Origin: Maratus speciosus
Lineage: Eukaryota; Arthropoda; Arachnida; Araneae; Salticidae
Reading direction: 5' to 3'
DNA length: 64,000 nt
Assembly: GCA_963932465.1 (NCBI GenBank)
Contig: OZ010792.1
Coordinates: forward strand, 187,645,377-187,709,376
The notes below the pieces were generated by a model. It did not search any database, was not told the DNA's origin, and saw nothing but the letters and a program-made list of their open reading frames with translations. A program made the translations under genes and the position numbers. Below are positions 22,376 through 33,846 of this stretch, piece after piece (the stretch's first letter is position 1; each line of letters begins with the position of its first letter).

Positions 22376-23721
22376 TGTTAGCCCTATATTTTTTTCCTTG
22401 ACGTTTATACATTGTTATTTAAAGCTTTATTTCAATCATTTCACATTTTTACTTTTCAAATAAGTTTGTTCTAACGTTATACTTACGTTTCGTTACTTTT
22501 ATTCCCTTCATTCAAATATTCATTTATATTTCACTTCTTGTTTTCTTTTCTGCCGTAAACGTGGTTTGCTTATTAGTTTCACAATTCGATCGAGAATCGA
22601 TCCACGTCATCCAACTATTTCTTTTTCGATCGTATCTCCGTTTTTCACTTGGTTCGTTCACGCAACTCCAACGCATTGCGATCGCATTTCCCGTTCCGGA
22701 GTCGAAAAATAGTTTCTTCTGTACAGCAGTATGCGTTCTACTCAACCCCGCCGAACGTGGTAGGCTTTTGCCGATACATGTGCTTGTGTTTTGGATGATA
22801 TTTAAAGGGACGTTCGTCTCTGCTTTCTGTTTGTGTGCGGCAGCAGTTTAAGCTGTGTAAAGACGGCACTTAAGCAGAAGTTGAAGGCAAGTTGGAAATG
22901 TTTTAGTAGAAGTTGAAAGCAGTAATAGTAATGTTTTAGATAATGTTGTCTTAGTTGTGTTGTTACGAAGAGAGCGTTGCTGGCTGGTATAGCTCGCTCA
23001 TTATCTGGAGATATGTGTGTTTATTTGCATATTAATTTTCGTTAGTTTTTCATCTGTTTATTCATCGTTTCAATTGATTATGACTGTGATATCTTTTAGC
23101 GGCATCTTAATATGGCTTCGATAAAATTTTGAATGGTATTTTTAAAGAAGTATTATGCCAGTTATTGAGTTTAAATATTTGAGCGTTCAAGTCATCTTTA
23201 AAACAGCGGTCTCCTCAAATATGAGGGAGTTGTCTTTGAACTTAATTTATGAAATATCATTAACCTTTTGCTGAATATATTATGAATTTATTTTGAAGAC
23301 TTTATGCAATTTCTACGTTGATGTGATGAGTTGTCTCAAGAATAACGTGAGTTAATTTTTTTTTTTTTTTTTTAATTGCAAATTTAAATACTGTACAATA
23401 TGGTACACTTACTGCAGTATAAAGGCAACATCCTGAACTATGCTGTCATTGTCATTTAATATATCTTTAAACTTTAACTTTGATTTTACTTTTGACATAT
23501 GTATTTGTTTATTCTTTGTTTATTTCTGATAAATAAATGTTAGTTTTATGAAAAACTTAAATACAGTTTCTTATCAGTTCTCATCTACCATTACACACCT
23601 TGTCATTTACTTTTAGTTTTAGGTCTATGCCATACTTTGCCCAGCTTTATCTTTTACTCTGCTACTTAATTTTAGACCTGTTTCAGACCCTGGTTCGATA
23701 TATATACGGACCGGGAAAACA
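22376..23721 (+). repeat. 3' LTR of the copia element
   Basis: Starts TGTTAGCCCTATATTTTTTT and ends GGACCGGGAAAACA, giving a canonical TG...CA. It has the same length as the 5' LTR because indels compensate. It is followed directly by the TTCTT duplication. Confidence 0.92.
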
Positions 23722-24282
23722 TTCTTTGCAATGGCGGAAAAGTTGTCTCGCGCCAACATTTAAAAATAGAAAAACGTAGAAAACGTTAAAATAAATATCT
23801 CTGATATTTGCTGACGGATTTTTCTGCGACTTATATCAAATTAATCAGAAAAATATACTCTATCTATTGATTATAGATTGAGCATGGAATATTAAAAAAT
23901 AAAGTATTTTTATTTTTGCTGTTTTAAACTTATAACGTTGAATCGCGATCTTTTCGGAAAGTAAACAGAAATGTGAAACTTTGTTTACACAGATTATTGT
24001 TAGTGTTTAGTATAATAAATTTTCATAAATGATTGAAAAAGATAGAAATAAAGTTTGATTGAGGAAAATAAATAAAATTTAGAATATCTTTATTAAGAGG
24101 AAACTTAAATATTTTGAAGAGAATTTTCTAGATTTGAAGTTGAGTTTAAAATGAATAAATATTAATTTTGGATTGAGGAAGATGATTAAATAATAAAGTT
24201 GAGATTATTTGCTACTAGAGATGTTGCATTTTATAACAACTTGCATAAAAATCTTTGAATTCAAAAGCTTTGGCTATTTAAA

Positions 24283-24490
24283 TGCCTTTCTCTTTTATTA
24301 AAATTCCACTAAGTGGTATATTTTTAGCTCTTGCTGCTCGAAACCATTCCATCAAAGCATCATTTACATCTCTAAATTTTTCCTTTTGTTTTTTTTCATT
24401 CCACGCAATTTATTGTCTTGCCATTCTTTTAAAATGGCTTCTTTATTCTTCAAAATTTTGTTTTTTTGCATTTTCCCACAATTAAACATT
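24283..24490 (-). pseudogene. Tigger/pogo transposase N-terminal (CENP-B-type HTH) remnant
   Basis: On the minus strand the phrase ALMEWFRAARAKNIPLSG, ending in ILIKEKGI and a stop, is the signature of the second CENP-B/Tc5-type helix-turn-helix of pogo/Tigger transposases. Upstream, one frame away, KILKNKEAILKEWQDNK fits the linker preceding it. The piece is frameshifted and abuts the Penelope fragment on its right. Confidence 0.6.
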
Positions 24491-24846
24491 TTTTAAATCA
24501 AAAGAGTGGTTCATCTCCCAGCGATGTTTAGTAATTGAAGATTTATTGGTTTCTTATTTTTGAATATATTATTGGTGTTCTTTAATACGAAATTTTAAAC
24601 CCCGTTTGGTCTGTCCAATATAGGAAAGACCACACTGGCAATTAATACTATAGATACCCATGAGTTGTATAACTCAATAGGATCTTTGAGTTTGGAGAGG
24701 GTAAGTTTATTCGTAGGGGTAAAAATTATTCTGAAATCATGCTGTCTAAGAATTTTGGCAATAGGAAAGCTGGATTTAGGAAAGAAAGTTAACACAATGC
24801 TACTTCTGGAAAGAGAGGAGGACTGAATTGAGTTAGAGGGCATTAC
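24491..24846 (-). pseudogene. Penelope-like element, GIY-YIG endonuclease end
   Basis: The minus-strand frame 24843-24660 reads SSFPIAKILRQHDFRIIFTP followed by TNKL, typical of the linker ahead of the endonuclease in Penelope-like elements. A one-base shift near 24660 leads to GIYSINCQCGLSYIGQTKRG, then LKFRIKEHQ and a stop at 24571-24569. This is the GIY-YIG nuclease core with GIY and YIG ten residues apart. The reverse transcriptase part is absent. The far end continues as the frame-broken SITKHRWEMNHSF. Confidence 0.75.
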
Positions 24847-24966
24847 CTACACTATCCTCCTATTGGCTGGTACCCGTATTTTCCTGTTTCCTCATTGGTT
24901 AATGAACTTCTCAGTTAAATCCACTTCTCCTCTGTATAAATGAGCAAGTTTCCATTATTCTTTGCA

Positions 24967-24997
24967 CTGAGGATGGTACGCTAAACGCTACCAAAAC
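24967..24997 (+). ncRNA. degenerate hammerhead-ribozyme-like core
   Basis: CTGAGGA, a short stem (TGGTA paired with TACCA) and AAAAC follow the hammerhead order CUGANGA - stem II - GAAA. One base of the GAAA box differs. Penelope-like elements are known to carry hammerhead motifs, and a Penelope fragment lies 120 bp away, though on the opposite strand. This copy is unlikely to be active. Confidence 0.3.
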
Positions 24998-25469
24998 TAG
25001 TCTGCTGAAAGTTTGCTTATTCTGGCGTTTTTAACGTTGCTTTTGAATTTATATCATTCTGTGCAACTTACTGCATGTTAAAATATTTAATAGTGAATAC
25101 CAATATGAGAGGTCCGAATGTAAATTTTGAGAAGTTGAAAATGATTGTTAGATTTAGATTTCATGGGAAAAGAAATCCATGATAGTGTCCAAGTGAAATG
25201 AAGCATAAGAGCCTCAATTAATAACTTCATTATAATTATTTTGATTATATTTTACTGATTACGTATTCAGGTAAAGTTTCTTCTTACAGTAACTTGAACA
25301 GTTGAAGTTTATGCAAATAGTATTTTGGGAACTTTAGGATAAATAACTTTAGAATATTTTGAGAGTTAGACTAACCATTGCAAGATGGATTTTTGTTATA
25401 ATTAATTTTGTACGTTTGTAGCCATTTATACAGAGCTAAAAAATAATGTAAAATAAGAAATTTAAAAAA

Positions 25470-25912
25470 TGAAAGATGGGAGAGAAAATGTACAGAAACA
25501 AATGCACAAATAGGATTTAATAGATCAAAACAAGCATGGAAAATTATTAAAGAAATGAGGAAAGAAGGTAATCGTAGAATTAATCTGGATTTGATTACAA
25601 TGGAAGAATGGACCAAATATTACACCAATTTATTACAAGAACACAGACAACACCTTAAAAAGGAAGAGTACCAACATAAAGGTACAGAGATAGTGATATC
25701 AGAAGATGAAATAGAAAAGGAACTGATGAAGGGGAAAAACGGAAAAGAACCACCTGGTGAAATTAATTTGGAACTAATCAAAATATGGAGGAGAAAAGGT
25801 TAAAAAACTAATAACAAGATTGATTAATGCTATAATACAAGAAGGAAATATACCAAAAGAAATGAGCAGAGGATACATATCCTCGATTCATAAAAAACAA
25901 TGCTCAAATTAC
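25470..25912 (+). pseudogene. LINE (non-LTR) reverse transcriptase N-terminal fragment
   Basis: The frame reads FNRSKQAWKIIKEMRKEGN, then WTKYYTNLLQE, then ISEDEIEKELMKGKNGKEPP and INLELIK, matching the start of the reverse transcriptase domain of non-LTR elements (usually LKNGKAPGPDGIPAELIK). At about 25797 the frame shifts to GEKVKKLITRLINAIIQEGN followed by IPKEM and HKK. The catalytic blocks downstream are missing, so it is a truncated, decayed fragment. The clade is not determined. Confidence 0.7.
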
Positions 25913-26045
25913 CTTATAAAAACAAATAAAATGCAGCAAAACTCTTAAATATCCACTAATGATGTATCTCTGTAGGCCTGTCAAAAGACTTCAGCTGAAC
26001 GTGAAGCAGAAAACTTTAACAGGTGGAAAAAGTACACTTTTAAAA

Positions 26046-26888
26046 TAGGATGTCAACGATTTTAATCAGCGATTAAAATCATGATTTTAATCAACCGATT
26101 TAAAAAAAAAATCATTGATCAAATCAATGAATCAAAATGAATCAATGATCAAATCAAAAAATCATTAAATCAAAAAAATTTTTAATGTTTAAAATGTAAA
26201 ACAAAAGTGTTAAAATCTAACATGAACATAATTTGAAAGTTTTTATAGGTATTTTGACTTATGAATAAACAAAAAAAGAGCTTTAAATAATTGTTTCTAA
26301 GCTTAATTCATGAGTATTGCAAAAAATTAAAAACAGTGAGTATGTAAAAACTCTTATTTTTAAGTTTTTATCCGAATTAAAACAGTTTCATTTAAAAATT
26401 ATATTTAAATCTAATATAATCTGCAGTGTCATAATTTCCTTTAAGTTAGGTAATCAATTTATGCATTATTTTATATAACATGCACATAGTAAGTGTAATA
26501 CATTTCTACAAGTAAAAGAATAAATAGTAATTAATGGCAATCTCTAGTTAAAGAAGAAAAAAATCTGCTCAACAGCTAAATTGTAAATGAATGCATGCGA
26601 GAAAAAGAAATAATTGGTATAAAAATTCTAAGCACAGCAAAAGCTTCTTCGGTATAGGTTGAATAAATGCTTTAACTTTGTAACTTATATATACTAAATA
26701 AAAATAATTAATTAGGGATTGAAAAGGCAGCAAAACTTTTCTTAAAAAGAAAAAAAAAAATTGAACCACTGAAAGCTAATAATCCACACTGAGAGGTAAT
26801 AATAATACTGTTACTTAAATATTTTGAGGATTTCAGATATAACTGGCTAACATATATTTATTCTATATGAATGGGTTTAACTCATTCT

Positions 26889-26932
<44 letters not shown>

Positions 26933-28033
26933 TTAGCATACACATACATGTGTGCAAGTTTAAATTTTAGTGGTTTACAGTAATTTTCCTAAATACAAGC
27001 AAAACGAGCTGCAAATAATATTTGTTATTTGTGCTACTAACTAATGAAATTACTTATTTGCAGTTTTTATTAATTCTGTAATTACTTATACTGTTTCTTC
27101 TAGTCCATTTTTTTTTAGTAGTGACACACCATGCTCCTTTCAAAATTGGCAAAATGCATCCTGCCTTAAAAAAAAAAGAAAAAAAAAATTCATCTGTAGT
27201 TGTAGCCAGAGATTTCTTGTAAAAAACTTCCCCATTGAACAGTATTCCAAAATTCATGTGGCCAAGATCTTGCAAAAATTATAGAACTTTATTTCTTTAC
27301 AAAAAACAGGATATTATGAAAATATGTTATTTAATTGTATTTTTCAGTTTGTTATTCATAAAATTATTAAAAATTAAGGACACTTTATTTATCATACTAA
27401 AAATTCTTTTTTTTTTTTCTTTTATATTACTAAACACATTACTAATATATTTCCCTTAGAAATAGCACCCTTTTTTGGAACTAGCATCCTGTCCCTTTTT
27501 CTTTCTAAAATGAATATTACATTATTATCATTTTAATAATTAAGGCTTAAAATGTATAATATGTTCCTAATTAGAGAGTTTGTTGTTTAATAATTATTAA
27601 TTTGAAGTAGCCTTAACTATTTACTATAAAATGCAGTTAATAATTTTAATAAATGTTAAATATCACTAGTATTTATAAAGTTTTACATAATTATTACAAT
27701 ATTAATGAATATAACATTATTGTATGATACTAATCTAATGAAACTACTAATTAATTTACAGTTTTTATAATTCCTGTAATTACTGACTAATAATTATAAT
27801 TTTATTAATTAAAATGTAAAAGCATAGGTTATGTTAGCAATTAGTGTTTTTTTTTTTTTTTTTTTTTTTTTTTTTGTTTTGGAAACCTAAAACTCATGGT
27901 AGCTATTCAGTATTTGAACAATGGGAAAAAAATCATAAAAATCCGATTTAAATAAAAAAAAATCTGATTTAAATCAAAAAAATCCTTTTTCTTTTTCTTT
28001 TTTTTTTTTAAATCATGATTTTTTTACAACCTA
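26046..28033. mobile_element. hAT-type non-autonomous element with 8-bp TSD
   Basis: Perfect 8-bp duplications TTTTAAAA flank the unit (26038-26045 and 28034-28041). Termini TAGGATGTCAACGATTTTAA and the inverse of AAATCATGATTTTTTTACAACCTA, followed by many ATTTAAATC-like subterminal motifs, resemble a hAT family common in animals. The 2-kb interior is AT-rich with T-tracts at 26891-26931 and 27847-27875 and no transposase. Confidence 0.75.
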
Positions 28034-28711
28034 TTTTAAAATCACTTCAATTCATTGGATTTCGCTATACTTTTTTCTTGCTTTGTCACTTGGTGTACCC
28101 TATTTCATGGACACAAGATATTTGTTTCTGTGACAAATAGAATGTGTACTATAGACGTGTTAAAACCCCATTTTGTACATTCTGCAGAATAACTAGACAC
28201 AATACTAGTTGGGCTTGAAAAATCATTTGGCAATGGCAGATATTCGTAACTTTTATTGTTCATTTACTTGTTATTTGTTGTGCTTGGCAAGAAAGTAGGT
28301 CTTTTCTCTTTTCTTTTATCCAAACACTATTTTTCATTTTTGTTGTAATCAGTAGTAGTATGTTAACTCAAGATGGCCTGTCTAGACCATTTTGAAAAAC
28401 ATCTAGACCATTTTTTTTATGAGTAAATATTTGCAATTAGAAGTAATATGTGCAACTACAGGATGTGAAAAGAGGTAAAAAGTTTTCTTTGAAAACTAGA
28501 TTAAACAGAAAACATTTGTATTAAAGATGAAAATTATAAAAAGTAAAATTAATAGTATTAGCAGAAAATAAGAGAGAAATTTGCCACTTTAACTTCTCCA
28601 CTTGTACAAAAATTTATTTTCCAGTGAGAGTTTTTGGGCTTAAAGAAAAAAAAAAACTTGTGTGTGAACCAGTAGACCTTCCTGTTGCATGTTGCTGCAA
28701 CAAAAAACAAG
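28034..28711. other. no gene seen
   Basis: AT-rich sequence between two transposons. No coding or structural feature supported. It probably belongs to an upstream intron of the GLOD4-like gene. Confidence 0.4.
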
Positions 28712-28713
28712 TA

Positions 28714-29334
28714 CAGTAGAACCTCGATTATCCGATGTAATTGGGACCGACCGTCTTTCGGATAATCGAGAATGCTTTCATTTTAAAATTAAGGACAAAT
28801 ATATGCAGTCTTTTTTATTATGATAACAAATGCTTAATAAAAATAAAGCAATAGCAAAATAGAAACACGAATAAATTACCTGAATTTTAATTTTGAAATT
28901 AAGTACCTTTTACATATTTCACAAGGGTTTGAAACAAAGCTTTGTTCGTCGCTTTGCTTTGCAGCTCTATCACAAAGTTGTTTTTTTTTATATACTGTTA
29001 GTTTACCAGAGTCTTTCTGCTGTTCCAGCCATGTCAAACCTTTTCTAAAACATTCAAAAGCTTCAGAGTTGCTAATTTGTTCATTTTCTTCACCTGCTAG
29101 ACCACATTCACATATACCGGTTGTCCCTCCTCTTACTGTGTTCTAGTTCACTCCGCAGCTTATGAGAGCTCAAGTTAAATTCAAAGGAATTCTAAGTAAC
29201 AGGATCCGAAAGATTTATCTGTACTCGTGGTTCGGAAAGGGCCGCTTGCACACAAGGAATGTAATAGAAAAAAAAAAGTTTTAAAAATAGATTTCGGTTA
29301 ACCGAGAGTTTCGGATAAAAGAGGTTCTACTGTA
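28714..29334. mobile_element. Tigger/pogo-like element, TA target duplication
   Basis: CAGTAGAACCTCGATTATCC at 28714 and its inverted partner ending GGTTCTACTG at 29334 are pogo/Tigger termini, flanked by TA on each side (28712-28713 and 29335-29336). The 621-bp unit is internally deleted but keeps a transposase scrap on the minus strand. Confidence 0.85.
28900..29120 (-). pseudogene. Tigger transposase C-terminal scrap
   Basis: The minus strand is open and reads ENEQISNSEAFECFRKGLTW, then LEQQKDSGKL, then RAAKQ. This is the typical C-terminal helix region of Tigger/pogo transposases (SEAFEAFEKALEWLEQQ-like). It lies inside the 28714-29334 element and lacks the DDE core. Confidence 0.6.
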
Positions 29335-29408
29335 CATTGAACGAAATCACTATAGTACTGTGTAATTATATTTAATAATGCAACCCAATAAGATTAATAT
29401 GCTTTGAT

Positions 29409-30701
29409 TAGGGATTGACCGAAGCAGGAATTTTGTTAAATACTGAAGCTTCGGTCAAAGCGTATACCGAGTATTCGATATTCAGCAATCAAATACTTAA
29501 AAATTTTGAATAAATATTTTTGCATATATATTAACTTATTTTTGCATATATTACTTTAATTAAAATTAAATTCTTAATAATTTAATCCAGTTACATTTTT
29601 ATTCATAAATCTAATTACACAAAAAAATTTAATGACTTGTTTCCACTCACAAATTTATTAATTCATCACTTATTTTTTATTATTTTATCACTAGTCAATA
29701 CCCAAAATAACCTATGAAAGTATTAAACTATACGGTCTATTATTAAGGAGAAGGATTGACAGAAAAACAAAAGTTTGTTCAAATAAAAAGAAACAATGTT
29801 ATTAAGCTGATTTACTGATTGTCTAAGGCTAATTATAAATGCATTGAATTGAAATGTTCTCAAATGCAAAAGGTATATCAATTTGTACATTGAACTATTT
29901 TCTATCAAATTATTCCTATTTATGATTTGATTAATGATTTAACTTTGTGGTGATGAAGTTAAAAATTTGAGCGATTTTAATTTAATGGATATAAAAGCTA
30001 TAGAAAGCTATAATGGATAGAAAAGCTATAGTGTATATTAAAGAAAATATACATTAAATATATTTAAATTTAAAAAAAAAAATGGTAATGTAGAAATAAT
30101 TAAATGATAAGGGAAAGATGCCCTATCTTCCTTTTTTTTTTTTTTTTTCTCTGTTGTAGACAGTTGTTTTGATTTTACTTCTATATAGACTATTTTAGGA
30201 AGGAAAAGGTCTTTTAATTATAAATGGCTTTTGACTTGTGTTTGGTAGTGCAACTAAACTCTGAACTCATGCCACATAATGTTGAAACTCATTGTTTAGC
30301 CTATTTTACTTTTAAGTAAAAGAGAATTCTTCTACTTCTAAGAAAATGTTTATCCGCACCTGCCAGCAGTGTTTATGGTGAAGATTTATTTTCTGAAGCT
30401 GGACAGATTTATAAACAAAAAAGAAACAGATTACAACCAGATAATGCGTAAAAACTCTTACACCCTAATTTGCCCAAATTTTGATTACAAATAGTAATGT
30501 ACTACTTTTATAAATGATCACTTATCACTAAAGCATATTATAATAACATTAAATGAGCATTGGTCATCATATATTTTTTACAACTAGTAATTACCTTACC
30601 TTACCTATTGTTTTTCATAAACTAATTACTTGAAAAATTCAGCGAAGCCGAATATTCGGTTGACATGCCGAATCGACTATTCGTTATTTGGTCAATCCCT
30701 A
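29409..30701 (+). mobile_element. hAT element remnant with 8-bp TSD
   Basis: Termini TAGGGATTGACCGAA (29409) and TTGGTCAATCCCTA (ending 30701) are inverted. Flanks GCTTTGAT and GTTTTGAT match at seven of eight positions. A transposase C-terminus is retained near the right end, and most of the rest is deleted or decayed. The element ends 97 bp upstream of a GLOD4-like exon. Confidence 0.85.
30344..30451 (+). pseudogene. hAT transposase dimerisation-domain fragment
   Basis: The frame KCLSAPASSVYGEDLFSEAG then QIYKQKRNRLQPDNA and TAA matches the conserved C-terminal hAT dimerisation domain (KYLSIPASS..SERLFSxAG...RxRLxPxN). It stops earlier than the usual domain end. Upstream coding is unrecognisable. 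Confidence 0.75.
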
Positions 30702-30798
30702 GTTTTGATAATTTTATTTTCTACTTAATACATAATATTTCTATTTATATCTTCTTCTTCACCCCTACCCCCCATTTCAATTCTGATGTATGTTTCAG

Positions 30799-30849
30799 AT
30801 CCTGTGCAAAAAATTACTCTTGCATCCTCTACTTTGCAGGCATCTATAG
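30799..30849 (+). CDS. GLOD4: GLOD4-like exon A (host gene)
   Basis: A 51-bp exon between acceptor TTTCAG and donor GTATCA encodes PVQKITLASSTLQASI, with a split Asp codon at each side (G from the previous exon plus AT; final G plus AT of the next exon). It corresponds to the opening of the second glyoxalase-fold module of GLOD4 (DPVLKVTLAVSDLQKS-like in vertebrates). The match is from memory of the family. Upstream exons were not found in this window. Confidence 0.8.
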   Translation: MLCKKLLLHPLLCRHL

Positions 30850-30928
30850 GTATCATGACTTATTATTCCTATATTTTTACATTTTTTTTATTGCCTGCAT
30901 TTCTTAATTATTTAATATAATGTTCTAG

Positions 30929-31008
30929 ATTATTGGAGCGGTCTTCTAGGCATGAAAATATATGAAAAAACTGACAATTCTGTTACTCTTGGCTACTCTG
31001 AAGAACAG
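30929..31008 (+). CDS. GLOD4: GLOD4-like exon B (host gene)
   Basis: An 80-bp exon with acceptor TTCTAG and donor GTAGTT. It completes the Asp codon and reads YWSGLLGMKIYEKTDNSV then TLGYSEEQ, closely following the GLOD4 segment YWxxLLGMKxYEK...LGYxxxQ. The exon ends on a codon boundary. GLOD4 belongs to the vicinal-oxygen-chelate (glyoxalase I/dioxygenase) superfamily; its exact substrate is not established. The intron to exon A is only 79 bp. Confidence 0.88.
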
Positions 31009-31156
31009 GTAGTTATTTCATTTCTTAATTAATAGGATACAACTGTTTTTATCACTTTCATCTAAACTGATTTCTTAACATTGAATAATACTTAATTTTA
31101 CTATAATAATTTTTCTTAATATTTTGCTAAGTATGTTACTTCTGTTTATTTTATAG

Positions 31157-31243
31157 TGCAAACTTGAATTTAAAAACATTAATGAACCAGTTGATCATGC
31201 AGAGGCTTTTGGGAGAATTGCATTTTCTTGTCCAACAGCTGAA
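31157..31243 (+). CDS. GLOD4: GLOD4-like exon C (host gene)
   Basis: An 87-bp, 29-codon exon with acceptor TTATAG and donor GTAATT reads [20 protein letters not shown] followed by IAFSCPTAE. The CKLE...[15 protein letters not shown] string is diagnostic for GLOD4. Phase 0 at both ends fits exon B. The downstream part of the protein (LPDLEDLM...ADPDGHEICFVGDEA region) was looked for and not found in the window, so the next exon is either beyond 64000 or too diverged to see. Confidence 0.88.
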
Positions 31244-32205
31244 GTAATTGATTTTTGTACTTTTATCCTTTGTGTATTTATAATTTTATTTCACTTTTGA
31301 AAAACTTAATGATTCTTTTCACAGAAAAGTTCTTAGATATTTCTAGTTTTGAAGGCATAAAATAGTTACTGATGTTAAAATGTATTTATGCATTTTTCCA
31401 TGTGTATATGCATTTTTTTCTTTTTAAGAAAGAAATAGTTATGTTTAGTTAATTTTTGTTTGTACTCTTTTTTATTTAGAAATATTGACTTATAGATAGT
31501 GAATAAAATTTACAGTGTAACTAAAGATTATTATCAGTTTGTGGTTCTTAAAGATTATTATCAGTTTTGAAGCCCATACTTCTAGATTGTAAAAAAAAAA
31601 AAATGCGGCAGTGTCAGGGAAATTTATAATTTGCAGTTTGAAGAACCAAATTAATCTTTTAATGCATGGATTATTTTTAAATGAATTTTTTTTTAAAGAT
31701 ATTTTGCACTTAGCATTTTTTGAATAAAAACAAATATATATATTTTTTTTCAAAATCTTTCATTTATTAGAAAATTGCAAACAAGTTTATATATGCACTA
31801 AAAATCATAATGAGTTAAAATTAGGCATACGATTGCTACCTGACATGCCCAATGTTGTCCATGCCTAGGTAAAAACAAACAAATAAATAATCGAAGAAAA
31901 AAATAGCAGAGGACAAAATTTATTGTGTTGGGCTAAAATAATAAAACCAAATTCCTTTTACAAATGTCTAAAAGTCACCACCGATTTGATTTCTGACTTT
32001 TAGGTGTATTAAACTTTCAAATTTTCCAACTGAATACTCAGAGAGAAAATTATTCTGACATCTATTATTGTATTTCATAAGCATTATTGACATTCTCACT
32101 CAACAGCGCTAAACTTTCAGGAGCATTCATAAAAAAAAAAAAAAAAAAAAAAAAAAACACTTAGCTACAGGAAACTTTCTGATACATTTACAAAGTCATT
32201 ATTAA
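31244..32205 (+). other. probable GLOD4 intron sequence
   Basis: AT-rich sequence after the exon C donor, without coding signals. An A-run of about 30 lies at 32130-32157. Later elements (32214-36039 and possibly everything to the right) would sit inside this intron if the gene continues. Confidence 0.5.
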
Positions 32206-32859
32206 ATGTAAAATAGTGATGCAACGAATAGTGGTTTGGCCGAATAACCGAATACCGAATATTCGGCCAAGTTACAGCCGAATATTCGGCCTATTCGGCC
32301 GGCCGAATAATGAACTTATTTTTGCCTAAAAACAAAATATAGTATGCACTATATGCACAATTCTTGTCTATTTCACAATTAAAATGTATTGTTTTCTTTA
32401 AAAAAATTATTTATATACTAATTTTTAAAGCATTATTTTACTCTGAAAAAATATTCGGCTATGTTCGGCCTAAAAATTGCCTCAATAATATAATTCGGAA
32501 CCCCCCCCCCCCCCCAAAAAAAAAATTCTTAGCAAAAGTTCCTCATCAGGTACTGTCTAGTTACATTTTAATAGATATTATGTGTGTTGTTGTTACATTT
32601 TAAAATAATGACAAAATTTTAAAAGTACTAGTTTAAAATAATGACAAAATTTTAAAAGTACTAGGAAACATAAGTTTCAGCTTTCAGATGAAATAAAATA
32701 AAAAATAAGAAATCTTAATATCTTAAGAAAAACCACTGATAGAAAGGGTGAAAGGAATATCCTCTAAAATGGCGGAAAGAAATCATTGTAGACTTTATAA
32801 AGCTCACAATTAACAACATTTTTATTTATCTTTATTATTTTTTTTCTTTGCTGTCAGCA

Positions 32860-33073
32860 GTAAAGCCTCTATAGAAAGTGCCCCTCAATGTGAAGAAGTA
32901 AAAGAAATTAGTAATTTTTCCCAGCCACTACTAGAAAGACATTGTCCTTTGGAGTGGTGGGCGAAAAATTCGGAAGACTTTCCAAACCTTTCACAATTAG
33001 CCAAAAAGTACCTTTCTGCACCAGGAAATACCATATATAGTGAGAGATTATTTTCAGAAGCAGGTAACATTTA

Positions 33074-33112
<39 letters not shown>

Positions 33113-33186
33113 GACTATCACTTGAGAATGCTGAATTATTATTATTATTTCTGCATCACAATCTATGTTTATTGAAAACATTTTAA
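32860..33186 (+). pseudogene. hAT transposase C-terminal dimerisation domain, split by poly(A)
   Basis: Frame 1 reads CPLEWWAKNSEDFPNLSQLA, then KKYLSAPGNTIYSERLFSEA and GNIYK, a textbook hAT dimerisation domain (PLxWW, FPxLSxLAxKYLS, SERLFSEAGN). A run of 36 A at 33075-33110 follows, and the last helix RLSLENAELLLLFLHHNLCL continues one frame away. Expansion of an original Lys/Arg-coding A-rich stretch explains the shift. The stop is TAA 33184-33186. Confidence 0.85.
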
Positions 33187-33846
33187 CTGTTTTTTAAGGT
33201 ATTACAATGCTATTCTTGAAACAAATATCTAAAACGTAAATGCATACTAATTAAAAGAATTTAGTATTTACATTTCTTTCATTATTTAATAAGAAATAGT
33301 AACAGACTTAAAAAAATAACTTGAATTATATTTAACTTTTAAGCGTATTTTACTAAAAGAAAAAACCCTTAAGTATTGCAACATATACGACTTAAATATC
33401 TTATACATATAATACATCTATATCTAATCAATCATATATTTATGTTCTTTATAGGTATAATTCAAAATATTATTGAAAAGAATATTTTTTTATGTCACAA
33501 GGGTTAAATATGGTCCCATTATGATTAAAAAAAAAAAAAATTGAATTAGCTTGTACAGCTGTATTAAAACAATTTTGAATAGATTAATTTTAAATTTAAC
33601 AGAGTATTTTAGCTTATTACAGATACTTTTTGTACTTACTGATACAGCATAAAATTTTTTTAACATGATTCCTAAATTAGCCTCTTATATAAAAATGGGT
33701 AGATAAAACTTATTCGGAGTATGAAAGTTAATGGAAAAAAAAGTGTTAGTTAATTTCAAATAAAATTTTCATTATATATGGTGAATATAAATTGTCAAAT
33801 TAAAAAGTTGTACTGTGTAAATATAAAAACATTTATTACAGTATTA

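Larger units (their letters stand above)
16023..23721 (+). mobile_element. Ty1/copia LTR retrotransposon carrying an MBD-like domain and lacking reverse transcriptase
   Basis: This 7.7-kb element is flanked by perfect 5-bp target duplications TTCTT (16018-16022 and 23722-23726). It has two 1346-bp LTRs beginning TGTTAGCCC, a primer-binding site at 17370, a gag-protease-integrase frame at 17705-20672, a short second ORF at 20725-21061, and a polypurine tract just before the 3' LTR. The order protease then integrase, the C-terminal DIFTKPL tail and the internal tRNA-iMet primer are copia hallmarks. The coding frame has three stops and one frameshift, so this copy cannot make its proteins intact. 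The reverse transcriptase and most of RNase H are missing. I count about nine substitutions between the LTRs plus small indels, so the insertion looks fairly recent. Confidence 0.92.
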
